Below are positions 56,262 through 64,000 of a DNA stretch of 64,000 bases, piece by piece. Below the pieces are notes generated by a model that was not told the DNA's origin, ran no database searches, and worked only from the letters and a program-made list of their open reading frames with translations. The translations under genes and the position numbers were made by a program. The stretch is from Maribacter sp. 1_MG-2023. GTDB lineage: Bacteria; Bacteroidota; Bacteroidia; Flavobacteriales; Flavobacteriaceae. Location: the NCBI RefSeq assembly GCF_030547005.1, contig NZ_JAUOPN010000009.1, positions 123,859 to 187,858 on the forward strand, in the 5' to 3' direction. Position 1 is the stretch's first letter, and every line of letters starts with the position of its first letter.

Positions 56262-56820
56262 TATTTTCAGATTTTAATTCAGTTAAATAATCTTCAGAAT
56301 TAAAGGTTTTAGATTCAAATTTAGTGTCTCTTTCTTGAGCTTCTAATTTACGATATTTGCTACGTGCAAATCTTCTAACACCCTGGTCATCAGAAATTAT
56401 TAATCCTGGTACGGGAACATTTTTACCATCTGTTCCCTTTGCTACCATGGTAAAGTAAGATGAATTACAGTGCTTTTTAGTGCCAGATGTAATATTCTCT
56501 GATTCTACACGAACACCAACTACCATAGAAGTTCTACCCGTATAGTTTATACTAGCTTTCAAGGTCACTAGTTCACCAACTTCAATAGGGTTTAGAAAGT
56601 TTACTCGGTTAACAGATGCGGTTACACAATACTGTTGAGAGTGTTTGGATGCACAGGCAAAGGCAATTTGATCCATTAGGTTCAATATATGGCCGCCATG
56701 TACCTTTCCTCCAAAATTAGAATGAGAGGGAAGCATTAATTCGGTGATAGAAACTCTAGACTCTCTTACGCTTTTGAACTTTTCCATAGACTTGATAATT
56801 TCTTTCTTAGTTTCTGACAT
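56242..56820 (-). CDS. Acyl-CoA thioesterase (hotdog fold)
   Basis: From the ATG at 56820 the product has 192 residues; an ATG at 56868 would add 16 residues overlapping the upstream gene. The hotdog motif is SNFGGKVHGGHILNLMDQIA, with FLNPIEVGELVTLKASINYT after it, as in the BACH/YciA group. These enzymes hydrolyse acyl-CoA to free acid and CoA. It overlaps the preceding membrane-protein gene by 14 bp and pgl by 20 bp. Confidence 0.9.
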   Translation of the reverse strand: MSETKKEIIKSMEKFKSVRESRVSITELMLPSHSNFGGKVHGGHILNLMDQIAFACASKHSQQYCVTASVNRVNFLNPIEVGELVTLKASINYTGRTSMVVGVRVESENITSGTKKHCNSSYFTMVAKGTDGKNVPVPGLIISDDQGVRRFARSKYRKLEAQERDTKFESKTFNSEDYLTELKSENIKIEMK

Positions 56821-57172
56821 GTGGTGATTTTTCTGCTTGAACTTCAGTAACAAAATATTTAGAATCACCTAGCCAAAAGAAAGTTGTATAGCGTTCTACG
56901 TAGCTTACTTTTACATACTGACCTTGATATTCTTGTAATTTTTCGATTACTTCTTTGTCTTTGTCCAATACAGAAAAAGAGAATATTTGAGCTCCAGAAA
57001 TCCCTTGGCTTATTTCACCTTCCCAAGTTTTCGCCATGACACCTTTGTGACTAATTTTAATGAGTTCTCCAGAGCGTACACCTTCACTAAAGGTTACGAA
57101 GTATATAAAGGCATAATACAGCGCACCAATAACGACTACGCTTAATAAAAGTAATGATACTATCTTTTTCAT
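56807..57172 (-). CDS. Hypothetical single-pass membrane or exported protein
   Basis: The 121-residue protein has an N-terminal hydrophobic helix (about 5-27) and a small beta-rich C-terminal part with GELIKISHKGVMAKTWEGEI and VKVSYVERYTTFFWLGDSKY. I recognise no named domain, although this protein is common in Flavobacteriaceae. It overlaps the thioesterase gene by 14 bp and lies 34 bp after rmuC, so the three probably form one operon. Confidence 0.7.
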   Translation of the reverse strand: MKKIVSLLLLSVVVIGALYYAFIYFVTFSEGVRSGELIKISHKGVMAKTWEGEISQGISGAQIFSFSVLDKDKEVIEKLQEYQGQYVKVSYVERYTTFFWLGDSKYFVTEVQAEKSPHVRN

Positions 57173-57206
57173 GTGTTTAGATTTAATATATAATTAATGG
57201 TTGGTA

Positions 57207-58556
57207 TTATAATTTTAATTTAGGTTCCTCTTCGAAATCGTCATCTTCAATGGCGCGATTAATTAATGATTCGGGTATGGATTTTTTCGCTTTCGCACCC
57301 ATTTTTTTAAGCTTTTCTATACTAGTGATAATATTACCACGACCATCGACTAATTTGTTCATCGCACCCCGGTATTCTCCTTTAGCTTCCTCCATCTTTT
57401 TGCCTACTTTCATTAAGTCGCCAACAAAGCCTTCAAATTTATCATAAAGAGCACCAGCTTGCCGTGCTATTTCAATAGCATTTCGTTGTTGCTTTTCATT
57501 GTTCCACATGCTATCAATGGTGCGCAAGGTAGCAAGAAGTGTTGAAGGAGTAACAATAATAATATTTTGTTCAAAAGCTTTATTGTATAAAGAACTATCT
57601 TGATTGATAGCTATGGCAAATGCTGGTTCTATCGGGACAAACATCAATACAAAATCGGGACTCTCCATTTCATACAAATCCTCATATTTCTTGGCAGATA
57701 ATTGATCTACGTGTCTTCTAAGGGAATTGATATGGTCTTTTAAGAACTTCTCTCTGAGTTCATCTTCAGCATTTACATAGCGCTCGTAATCGGTTAAGGA
57801 TACTTTGGAATCCACCACCATTTTCTTACCGTCGGGTAAGTTGATGATAACATCTGGTAGCACGCGGCTACCATCTTCTCGAGTAAAGCTTTGTTGAACG
57901 GTATATTCACGGTCTTTCTCTAAACCAGATTTCTCTAACACACGCTCCAATACCAGCTCGCCCCAGTTACCTTGCATTTTACTGTCACCTTTTAAAGCTT
58001 TGGTCAAGTTCTCTGCTTCTTGGGTAATTTTAATGTTCTGAGTCTGCAGGTTCAGTAATTGTTCTTTTAAAGCAGAATGTATACTGATGTTTTCTTTCTG
58101 ACTTTCTTCAACCTTCTTTTCAAAAAGAAGTATTTTTTCATTTAACGGAGTAAGAATGTTTTTGATATTCTTCTCGTTTCGCTCAGTAAATTTTAAACTC
58201 TTTTCCTCTAGAATTTTATTGGCAAGGTTCTCGAATTCTTTAGTGAATTTTTCTTGAAGCTTTTCAACTTCTTCCTTCTGTTCGCTATTCTTTTGATGCA
58301 AGTTTTCTAGGTCTGCTTGATATCTAATGATTTGGTTGCCTAGTTGCTCCTTTTCTGATTGCAATTGTAGTTTATGTTTCTCATTTTCTTTTAATCGATC
58401 TTGAAACACAGAAAGGTTATTCAGCATTTGCTGCTCACGTTCTTCTAAAGTGCTTTGCCGAGATTTTGTTTTTAGAAGCTGAATATAGTTACCAAGAAAA
58501 TATCCTATGGCAAGACAAAGGATTGCTATTAGTAAATAAATATAAATTTCGTTCAT
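57207..58556 (-). CDS. rmuC: DNA recombination protein RmuC
   Basis: The 449-residue protein has an N-terminal membrane anchor (about 4-22), a long coiled coil (about 35-195) and the RmuC domain (about 195-420) with MQGNWGELVLERVLEKSGL, DGKKMVVDSKVSLTDYERYV and MFVPIEPAFAIA. It is related to PD-(D/E)xK nucleases; in E. coli it limits inversions and rearrangements. It leads the small operon with the hypothetical protein and thioesterase. Confidence 0.93.
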   Translation of the reverse strand: MNEIYIYLLIAILCLAIGYFLGNYIQLLKTKSRQSTLEEREQQMLNNLSVFQDRLKENEKHKLQLQSEKEQLGNQIIRYQADLENLHQKNSEQKEEVEKLQEKFTKEFENLANKILEEKSLKFTERNEKNIKNILTPLNEKILLFEKKVEESQKENISIHSALKEQLLNLQTQNIKITQEAENLTKALKGDSKMQGNWGELVLERVLEKSGLEKDREYTVQQSFTREDGSRVLPDVIINLPDGKKMVVDSKVSLTDYERYVNAEDELREKFLKDHINSLRRHVDQLSAKKYEDLYEMESPDFVLMFVPIEPAFAIAINQDSSLYNKAFEQNIIIVTPSTLLATLRTIDSMWNNEKQQRNAIEIARQAGALYDKFEGFVGDLMKVGKKMEEAKGEYRGAMNKLVDGRGNIITSIEKLKKMGAKAKKSIPESLINRAIEDDDFEEEPKLKL

Positions 58557-58668
58557 CGGTGTGCTAACGTAATCAGGTAAAGATACTTGATTGGGTAGTA
58601 AAGTTTAAACGAGCAGGTCTGTTTTTAATTAACATACCTAATTGAATTTCTGATAAATGTTAAAATTT

Positions 58669-59451
58669 CTATTTTTTAATCCTAAAAGAACCGGTATTTG
58701 GGTCAAAAGAAATGGTGTCAGTGGGGAAGAGGGAATCAAAACTGTTATTTGCTATCAGATTACAAGGTTGATCAAAAGCATTGTTAGTTCCATCTAAAAT
58801 CAACATTTTATCGCATAATTGAATAGCAAGTTCAATTTCGTGGCTTGTAAACAAAATGGATTTATTAGTTTCATGTGCTATAGATTTTAGTAGTTTTAAA
58901 ATCTGAACTTTGTGGTATAGATCCAAATGAGTAGTAGGTTCATCTAGTAGAATAATATCGGTATCTTGAATTAGGGCACGAGCAATAAGTACACGTTGTA
59001 ATTGACCATCACTAAGCTGAAAACACTTTTTATCTAAGAAAGGCTCTAATTCTAAAAGAGCAATGCTTTTACTAATAATTGAAATATCGTCATCAGCCAA
59101 TTTACCTAGCCAATTTGTGTATGGTTGTCTGCCCAAAGCCAATAATTCATAAACAGATAGATTTTTAGAAGCAATAGGTTCTGTAAGTACCACACTTATT
59201 TTAGAAGCTATTTGCAGTTCGTTATACGTATTTAAATCTTTTTCTTCATAGAGTATAGAGCCAGATATTTTAGGTTGAAAATTGCCTATCGTACGAAGTA
59301 ATGTAGATTTACCGATGCCATTTACACCAACAATAGCTGCAAGTTCCCCTTTCTGTAGTTCAAAAGAAATAGCAGAAGCAATGACTATATCATCATACCC
59401 AATAGAAAGGTCGGCAACTTGTAAAATACTATTTAATTTGTTGTTGTTGAT
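58669..59451 (-). CDS. btuD: B12 ABC transporter ATPase with no canonical start codon
   Basis: The frame encodes a full ATPase: Walker A GVNGIGKST near residue 46, VVLTEPIASKNLSVYELLAL, signature LSDGQLQR, and Walker B IILLDEPTTHLDL. It is in the same frame as btuC and separated from it by one UAA (59467-59469). Between that stop and Walker A there is no ATG, GTG or TTG. The first GTG (59193) would delete Walker A. ATC at 59451 gives a normal N terminus and about 260 residues; ATT at 59427 is the alternative. Function with BtuF/BtuC is inferred from context. Confidence 0.8.
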   Translation of the reverse strand: MNNNKLNSILQVADLSIGYDDIVIASAISFELQKGELAAIVGVNGIGKSTLLRTIGNFQPKISGSILYEEKDLNTYNELQIASKISVVLTEPIASKNLSVYELLALGRQPYTNWLGKLADDDISIISKSIALLELEPFLDKKCFQLSDGQLQRVLIARALIQDTDIILLDEPTTHLDLYHKVQILKLLKSIAHETNKSILFTSHEIELAIQLCDKMLILDGTNNAFDQPCNLIANNSFDSLFPTDTISFDPNTGSFRIKK

Positions 59452-59466
59452 GACTTTAGTTTTATA

Positions 59467-60498
59467 TTAAAATATCATTTTTCTTTTTCGTACCAGTAAC
59501 CATATTACTACAGGGGCTCCTAATATACTGGTAATGGCGTTAATAGGTAAAACACTAACTGAGCCCGGTAGTTGGGCAATGGTATCGCAAACCAACATTA
59601 ATATCGCTCCACAACAAAGTACAGCGGGTATTTGAATTTTATGATCAGTAGTGTGCAATAGTTGTTTGGTAATGTGTGGTACGGCTAATCCGACAAAGGC
59701 AATAGGTCCGGCAAAGGCAGTAATGGATCCAGCAAGTAAACCTGTGGCTACTATGATAGTGTACCGCGATTTTTGTAAACCAATACCTAAGCTCTTAGCG
59801 TAATTCTCCCCGAGCAAAAAAGCATTTAAAGGTTTAATGGAAATGATGCTTAGAAAAATTCCTATTATAGTACAAAGCGCGACTATTAGTAATTGTACCC
59901 AAGATAAATTACCTAAACTACCAAATGACCAAAAAATGTATTGTTGTAATTTTTCAGCTTTAGAGAAATATGAAAGTACGCTTACAAAAGCAGCTGTTAT
60001 ACTACCAAACATAAGCCCTATAATTAATAAAGCCATAGTATCTTTTACTTTAGCTGCAACAACAAGAACTAATGATAACACCAAAAAAGAACCAAGACTA
60101 GATGCAATAGCAAGTGTAATGTCATTAAAGGTAGAAAAGTTGAATGCGCCAGAAAATAGAGAAGTTCCCATAATTAAGAGCGCAGCGCCTAAACTAGCCC
60201 CAGAGCTAATACCAAGTACATATGGTCCTGCTAAGGGATTTCTAAATAAGGTCTGCATGAGAAGTCCGCTAAGTGAGAGTCCGCCACCGACCAATATAGC
60301 TGTTATTGCTTTTGGCAGTCTATACTCCCAAATTATATAGTAGTTAGAAGAATCTTTAGTTGCTATTCCAAATAACGCTTTTAGAGTATCTACAAATGAA
60401 ATATTTACAGAGCCTAAACAAATATTAATAATAAAGCATAGAAGCAATACCATCAGCAAGGCTATAAAATGATAGCTATATGTAGTTTGTTTTAACAA
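59467..60498 (-). CDS. btuC: B12/iron-type ABC transporter permease (FecCD/BtuC family)
   Basis: The 343-residue protein has about ten membrane helices and family motifs GGGLSLSGLLMQTLFRNPLA, GPYVLGISSGASLGAA and AGPIAFVGLAVPHI. The start is TTG at 60498, immediately after the btuF stop; the first ATG would remove the first membrane segment. The cobalamin riboswitch across the divergent region supports B12 rather than siderophore transport. Confidence 0.88.
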   Translation of the reverse strand: MLKQTTYSYHFIALLMVLLLCFIINICLGSVNISFVDTLKALFGIATKDSSNYYIIWEYRLPKAITAILVGGGLSLSGLLMQTLFRNPLAGPYVLGISSGASLGAALLIMGTSLFSGAFNFSTFNDITLAIASSLGSFLVLSLVLVVAAKVKDTMALLIIGLMFGSITAAFVSVLSYFSKAEKLQQYIFWSFGSLGNLSWVQLLIVALCTIIGIFLSIISIKPLNAFLLGENYAKSLGIGLQKSRYTIIVATGLLAGSITAFAGPIAFVGLAVPHITKQLLHTTDHKIQIPAVLCCGAILMLVCDTIAQLPGSVSVLPINAITSILGAPVVIWLLVRKRKMIF

Positions 60499-61647
60499 TT
60501 AAAGCAGTGGTTTAAAAAAGTAGGGTTCGTAATTAGGTAATAATCCAGGGTGTAAAATATGGATTAAATCTTTCAACACAAGGTCTGGTCTTTGTGGACC
60601 TAATTCATAATATAAAGTACCGCCAGTTTCTCCCTTGGTATTCGCCGTGGAAAATACTTTTCTATTCTTGAAGGCATCAAACTGTGTATAATGCTGACTT
60701 GATGCTTCCATTTCTTGGTAAGTAGCTAATTGTGCTGGTCCAATCCAATATTCGGCATGTTGCCCAACATCAAGAATACTCTCCCAGCTTAAAGAGAGGC
60801 TTCCGTTTTCATCTGTTGAGCTCCAGAGGTAATCAGCATTGGCATCTTCTAGAAAATTCGCTGCCCAACTTTTTCCGCCAGGTAAATACCATATATCTTT
60901 AAACATGGCTCCACTTAGAACGGTAGGTTTTTTTTTGGCTTCAGAAGCTAGCTTTTTGGCTTCTAGGTAAGATGCTTCAATTTTATTAAAAATGGTGTCA
61001 GCTTCTTTAGTTTTATTGAAAAAAGGAGCGAAGAACTTAATCCATTCGGCTTTACCTAAAGGAGTTTCTTCTACCCAATCTCCATTATAAACTACAGGGA
61101 TATGAGCACGTTGTATGGTTTCATAGGTACTGTTACCGTCGTTAATGGCAAAGCCGAAGATAAGGTCTGGCTGCAAAGCTAGAACCGCCTCTGTATTTAT
61201 ACTTTCGTTGACACCTAATTCTTTAATTTGCCCGGCATCAATTAATTTTCTTGCTGCTAAAGAAGAAATGTACTTGGTATCGGGAAAACCAATAAGTTGA
61301 TGTAGAACTCCCAATTCTTCTAAAGCAGGAATATGAGTAGTTGAGGTTACCACAATATTTTCTACAGGAGTTGAAATTATAGCATCATATTCACTTTTGT
61401 TTAATGTAATTGTGGCTTGAATCTCTTTTGGTACCAATGCATATGTATAGGTAGTTTCTGCATTTGCCCAAGGTTTTAAGACTTTGATGATAGTAATACC
61501 ATTGCTTTGATTTTCGATTGAAAAACCATTGGCATACCTTACGGATGTAATACTTGTAATGTTTTGATCGAGTGTTAAATCTTTTTTCTGCTGTTTGCAT
61601 CCGCATAACAAAAAAAGGTAACTAATAATAAGTAAGCGTTTAAACAT
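60499..61647 (-). CDS. btuF: B12-binding ABC transporter lipoprotein
   Basis: I start at the ATG at 61647, which gives 382 residues with lipobox LLCGC; the ATG at 61671 would add eight residues. The periplasmic-binding fold of class III is indicated by STTHIPALEELGVLHQLIGF, ALQPDLIFGFAIN and RPDLVLKDLIHILHP. It should deliver cobalamin to BtuC. It is the first gene of btuF-btuC-btuD, divergent from btuB. Iron-chelate binding is possible on sequence alone. Confidence 0.85.
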   Translation of the reverse strand: MFKRLLIISYLFLLCGCKQQKKDLTLDQNITSITSVRYANGFSIENQSNGITIIKVLKPWANAETTYTYALVPKEIQATITLNKSEYDAIISTPVENIVVTSTTHIPALEELGVLHQLIGFPDTKYISSLAARKLIDAGQIKELGVNESINTEAVLALQPDLIFGFAINDGNSTYETIQRAHIPVVYNGDWVEETPLGKAEWIKFFAPFFNKTKEADTIFNKIEASYLEAKKLASEAKKKPTVLSGAMFKDIWYLPGGKSWAANFLEDANADYLWSSTDENGSLSLSWESILDVGQHAEYWIGPAQLATYQEMEASSQHYTQFDAFKNRKVFSTANTKGETGGTLYYELGPQRPDLVLKDLIHILHPGLLPNYEPYFFKPLL

Positions 61648-61668
61648 GGTTATATCTAGTCTGTTTTT

Positions 61669-61676
61669 CAAAAGTA
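61669..61676 (-). promoter_or_regulatory. btuF -7 promoter element
   Basis: The minus strand reads TACTTTTG, an exact TAnnTTTG box, 21 bp before the btuF ATG. The transcript leader would be very short and contains no visible riboswitch. Confidence 0.5.
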
Positions 61677-61716
61677 GTATTATAAAAGTTTAGCGAGAAA
61701 GATTAAACTAAATGTT

Positions 61717-61724
61717 TACTTTCG
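61717..61724 (+). promoter_or_regulatory. btuB promoter -7 element
   Basis: TACTTTCG, one base off TAnnTTTG, lies just upstream of the riboswitch. Transcription would begin near 61730, at the aptamer edge. Confidence 0.45.
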
Positions 61725-61732
61725 CCGTGAAT

Positions 61733-61962
61733 TTTGGTTTTCATCGTTTTTGATGATGAAATTAAAAGGGAATCTAGTGAAAATCTAGAGCTGTTCCCGC
61801 AACTGTAAGTTTATTTCAAACCTATCTATTGGCAAATAGTTTTTGTTTGATACTTCTTTTTAAGAAGGTACTATTTTCTTCAAAGTCACTATGGGATCCA
61901 AACCGGTTTGGAAAACATGGGAAGGCAGAATAGTATTAAACAAGTCAGGAGACCTGCCTTAT
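61733..61962 (+). promoter_or_regulatory. Cobalamin riboswitch
   Basis: The leader of btuB contains the conserved adenosylcobalamin aptamer: GGGAAtc near 61768 with stem TCTAG/CTAGA, TTCCCGCAACTGTAA at 61794, GGCAG at 61924, and the B12 box AGTCAGGAGACCTGCC at 61943-61958, which closes on GGCAG. It should shut off btuB when B12 is plentiful. Confidence 0.95.
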
Positions 61963-61985
61963 TCAAACGAACAATGTTAAACTTT

Positions 61986-62045
61986 CGGGATAAAGGTTTG
62001 CGTATGGGTACAGACATACTACGCTCCCGTTTATGAATTTAAACG
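61986..62045 (+). promoter_or_regulatory. Riboswitch expression platform and start-proximal hairpin
   Basis: An outer stem CGGGA (61986) / TCCCG (62025) encloses GCGTATG (62000) / CATAC-TA-CGC (62015-62024). A second small hairpin CGTTTA (62028) / TAAACG (62040) ends two bases before the btuB ATG, so it could mask initiation. No T-run follows, favouring translational control. Confidence 0.5.
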
Positions 62046-62046
62046 A

Positions 62047-63918
62047 ATGAAAAATTATTTATTGTGGCCTGCGGTCACTGTATTATTATGTGCTAAAGTA
62101 GGAGCACAGCAAGAGCAAGATTCTACAAACACTTTACAACTTGATGAGGTTGTCGTTAGTGATTCACGTTTTGAATTAAAACGAGAAAATTCGGGTAAGA
62201 CCGTTATTACTATTTCTCAAAAAGAATTGGCACAAAATCAGGGACGTTCGGTTGCTGAAATTATCAACACGAAAAGCGGAATTGAAATTAACGGTACCAG
62301 AAGTTTTGCCGGTCAGAACCTTTCTACTTTTGTTAGAGGTGGTAATAATCGTCAAGTTTTGGTTATTATCGATGGAATTCAAGTATCAGATCCATCGGGT
62401 ACAAGCGCCGAGTATGATTTAAGATTATTGAATACGGCACAAATTGAAAGCATTGAAATTTTAAAAGGTGCAGCGAGTACCCTTTACGGAAATTCGGCAG
62501 CAACAGCGGTCATAAATATTACAACGAAGAAAGCTAAGAAAGAAGGTCTTGCGCTTGATGTTATTTCAAGTTTTGGAACCAACCAAACAAAAGATGATCA
62601 GAATTATAATATTTCTGATATTTCGAATACAGTAAACCTAACGGCTAAGCATGGAAAATTATCTGTTTTAGCCTCAGGAGGACATCAATTTACAGATGGA
62701 TTATCGGCTGCAATAGGTACGGAGTCAGACGAAGTTTCTAGAATAGATGGTAACTTAAAAGTAGGGTATCAATTTTCTGAACGCTTTGAGATAAACGCAT
62801 CGGCCTTCTATAATAAATTGAATAGCGATTTTGATAACGGTTTCCCTATTGAAGATGCTGATTACTATTTTACTAGTGAGCAGTCGCGTTTTGGCTTAAA
62901 TTCTAAATTTGGGTATGAAAACGGAAGTATTAATTTAAATACAGCATTTAATCAGATTACGAGATCGTTTGAATCTAGCTTTCCGGCAACTTACGACTCA
63001 CAATCTTATGTATTAGATGTTTTTAACAAGTACACGTTTTCAGATAACATTCATACTATAGTTGGTGTAAATTATATAGACAATCAAACTTTGTTTAGCG
63101 AGGAATACAATTCTAATACGGTTGATCCTTATTTAAATGCGGTATATGTTGGTGAACAGGGAATTAATTTAAATGCTGGTGTTCGATTAAACAATCACAG
63201 CGAATACGGTTCTAATTTCATTTATAATATTAATCCGTCATACAGAATTAGTATTAATGATGGGTATTTAAAGTTTATGGGTAGTTATGCAACTTCATAC
63301 ATTGCACCTAACTTATCGCAGTTATATGGTCCGTTTGGGGCGAACCCTGATTTGGATCCAGAAGAAGATACTACTTTAGAAGGAGGTATTGAATTTAAAA
63401 TTTCAGATGCGTTTACCATTAATGCACTCTATTTTAATAGAACCGAAGAAGACAGAATTGATTATGTTACAATTGATTTTACAACTTTTGAAAGTCAGTA
63501 TAGAAATTCTGCTGAAACCGCACATTTCGATGGGGTAGAAGTAGGCTTAAATTCAGAACTAGTTAAAGGTCTAACTTTTGATGCTAATTATACCTATACC
63601 AATTCTAAAGAAGATTTGGCATTGAGAGTACCTAAAAGTAAAATCAACGCTACTATTGGGTATGCTATAAAAGAGAAGACACTTGTCGGACTCTCTTATC
63701 AGTACGTATCCGATAGAACCGATACTGATTTTGCTACATTTTCAAATGTAACTTTAGATAGTTTTAGTTTAGCTAATTTACAATTGAGGCATCAGTTTTG
63801 TACAAATTTATCAGCGTTTTTAGCTGTGGATAATATTTTAAACGAAGAATATACCGAGGTAGTTTCTTTTACTACGAAGGGTAGAAATGTTCGACTTGGG
63901 TTTAAATTAAGTTTATAA
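62047..63918 (+). CDS. btuB: TonB-dependent cobalamin receptor
   Basis: The 623-residue outer-membrane protein has a signal peptide (about 1-20, ending GAQQ), a TonB box region (LDEVVVSDSRFELK near 32-45), a plug domain (NTKSGIEINGTRSFAGQNLS, then LKGAASTLYGNSAATAVINI) and a 22-strand-type barrel ending in an aromatic-poor RLGFKLSL. Its length fits BtuB. The cobalamin riboswitch directly upstream and divergent btuFCD make B12 the likely substrate. Confidence 0.92.
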   Translation: MKNYLLWPAVTVLLCAKVGAQQEQDSTNTLQLDEVVVSDSRFELKRENSGKTVITISQKELAQNQGRSVAEIINTKSGIEINGTRSFAGQNLSTFVRGGNNRQVLVIIDGIQVSDPSGTSAEYDLRLLNTAQIESIEILKGAASTLYGNSAATAVINITTKKAKKEGLALDVISSFGTNQTKDDQNYNISDISNTVNLTAKHGKLSVLASGGHQFTDGLSAAIGTESDEVSRIDGNLKVGYQFSERFEINASAFYNKLNSDFDNGFPIEDADYYFTSEQSRFGLNSKFGYENGSINLNTAFNQITRSFESSFPATYDSQSYVLDVFNKYTFSDNIHTIVGVNYIDNQTLFSEEYNSNTVDPYLNAVYVGEQGINLNAGVRLNNHSEYGSNFIYNINPSYRISINDGYLKFMGSYATSYIAPNLSQLYGPFGANPDLDPEEDTTLEGGIEFKISDAFTINALYFNRTEEDRIDYVTIDFTTFESQYRNSAETAHFDGVEVGLNSELVKGLTFDANYTYTNSKEDLALRVPKSKINATIGYAIKEKTLVGLSYQYVSDRTDTDFATFSNVTLDSFSLANLQLRHQFCTNLSAFLAVDNILNEEYTEVVSFTTKGRNVRLGFKLSL

Positions 63919-63920
63919 TC

Positions 63921-63957
63921 AAAAAAAAAGGACAGCCAATTGGCTGTCCTTTTTTCT
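63921..63957. terminator. btuB Rho-independent terminator
   Basis: The perfect stem AAAAGGACAGCCA/TGGCTGTCCTTTT is flanked by nine A and several T residues, starting 3 bp after the btuB stop. It could serve both directions. Confidence 0.92.
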
Positions 63958-64000
63958 TTTACGATTAGGTGTGTTTTAAAACTCCAAATCATAAACAGTA

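Noticed and set aside
59193..59195. GTG at 59193 as the start of the B12 ATPase
   Set aside because: It would remove the Walker A motif, which is intact upstream in the same open frame.
63976..64000. Possible C-terminal end of a minus-strand gene (codons for TVYDLEF then TAA)
   Set aside because: Only about eight codons are visible before the window edge; this is far too short to support a gene.

Overview
The window reads as a stretch of chromosome from a member of the Flavobacteriaceae (Bacteroidota), probably marine. The DNA is AT-rich, and promoters match the Bacteroidota form TTG-N19-20-TAnnTTTG. One secreted protein ends in a type IX secretion sorting domain. Many families are typical of the group: DUF4199, GlmU-like protein, ECF sigma factor with a CpxP/Spy-like sensor, short CarB, and type B L31. 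I see no rRNA, tRNA, CRISPR array, prophage, transposase or integrase. Most of the region is core genome and the genus cannot be fixed from this alone.

Layout. 1-260: partial YkgJ-type cysteine-cluster protein. 406-4585: DUF2914 membrane protein, then a two-gene unit of secreted metallopeptidases (M1, M28). 4739-11572: trehalose block, with OtsA-OtsB fusion, a propeller/NTF2-like protein and an MFS transporter on the minus strand, and a GH15 hydrolase divergent. 11561-12997: PLP decarboxylase. 13100-21291: fatty-acid beta-oxidation operon (MarR, FadB/FadN-type, thiolase, acyl-CoA dehydrogenase) with a palindromic operator over the MarR promoter, then an acyl-CoA ligase. 21546-24143: type IX secreted protein. 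24223-27942: purL, carrying a repeat-like insertion inside the reading frame. 28219-34344: HxlR regulator, amidohydrolase, rRNA methyltransferase, YCF48-like lipoprotein and an ECF sigma/anti-sigma/sensor set. 34485-40223: lipoprotein, MsbA-like exporter, phosphosugar mutase, glycosyltransferase, DUF4199.

40405-49496: translation and housekeeping genes (rpmE2, GlmU-like, mtaB, GNAT, alpha/beta hydrolase, lytic transglycosylase, TPR protein, rpmH, carB). 49544-52372: a second acyl-CoA ligase, a GIY-YIG protein and a DUF3124 lipoprotein. 52383-56261: oxidative pentose phosphate genes gnd, zwf and pgl. 56242-58556: acyl-CoA thioesterase, small membrane protein and RmuC. 58669-63918: vitamin B12 uptake locus, with a cobalamin riboswitch ahead of a BtuB-type TonB receptor and divergent btuF-btuC-btuD genes.

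How the genes work together. The beta-oxidation operon and two acyl-CoA ligases form a regulated fatty-acid degradation module. OtsAB and GH15 handle trehalose or related glucosides. BtuB moves B12 across the outer membrane, and BtuF, BtuC and BtuD across the inner one. I found no obviously new defence or mobile system. The most unusual signals are the B12 ATPase gene with no ATG, GTG or TTG start, separated from btuC only by an in-frame UAA; the palindromic insertion in purL; the MarR operator; and the imperfect inverted repeat inside the fad operon.
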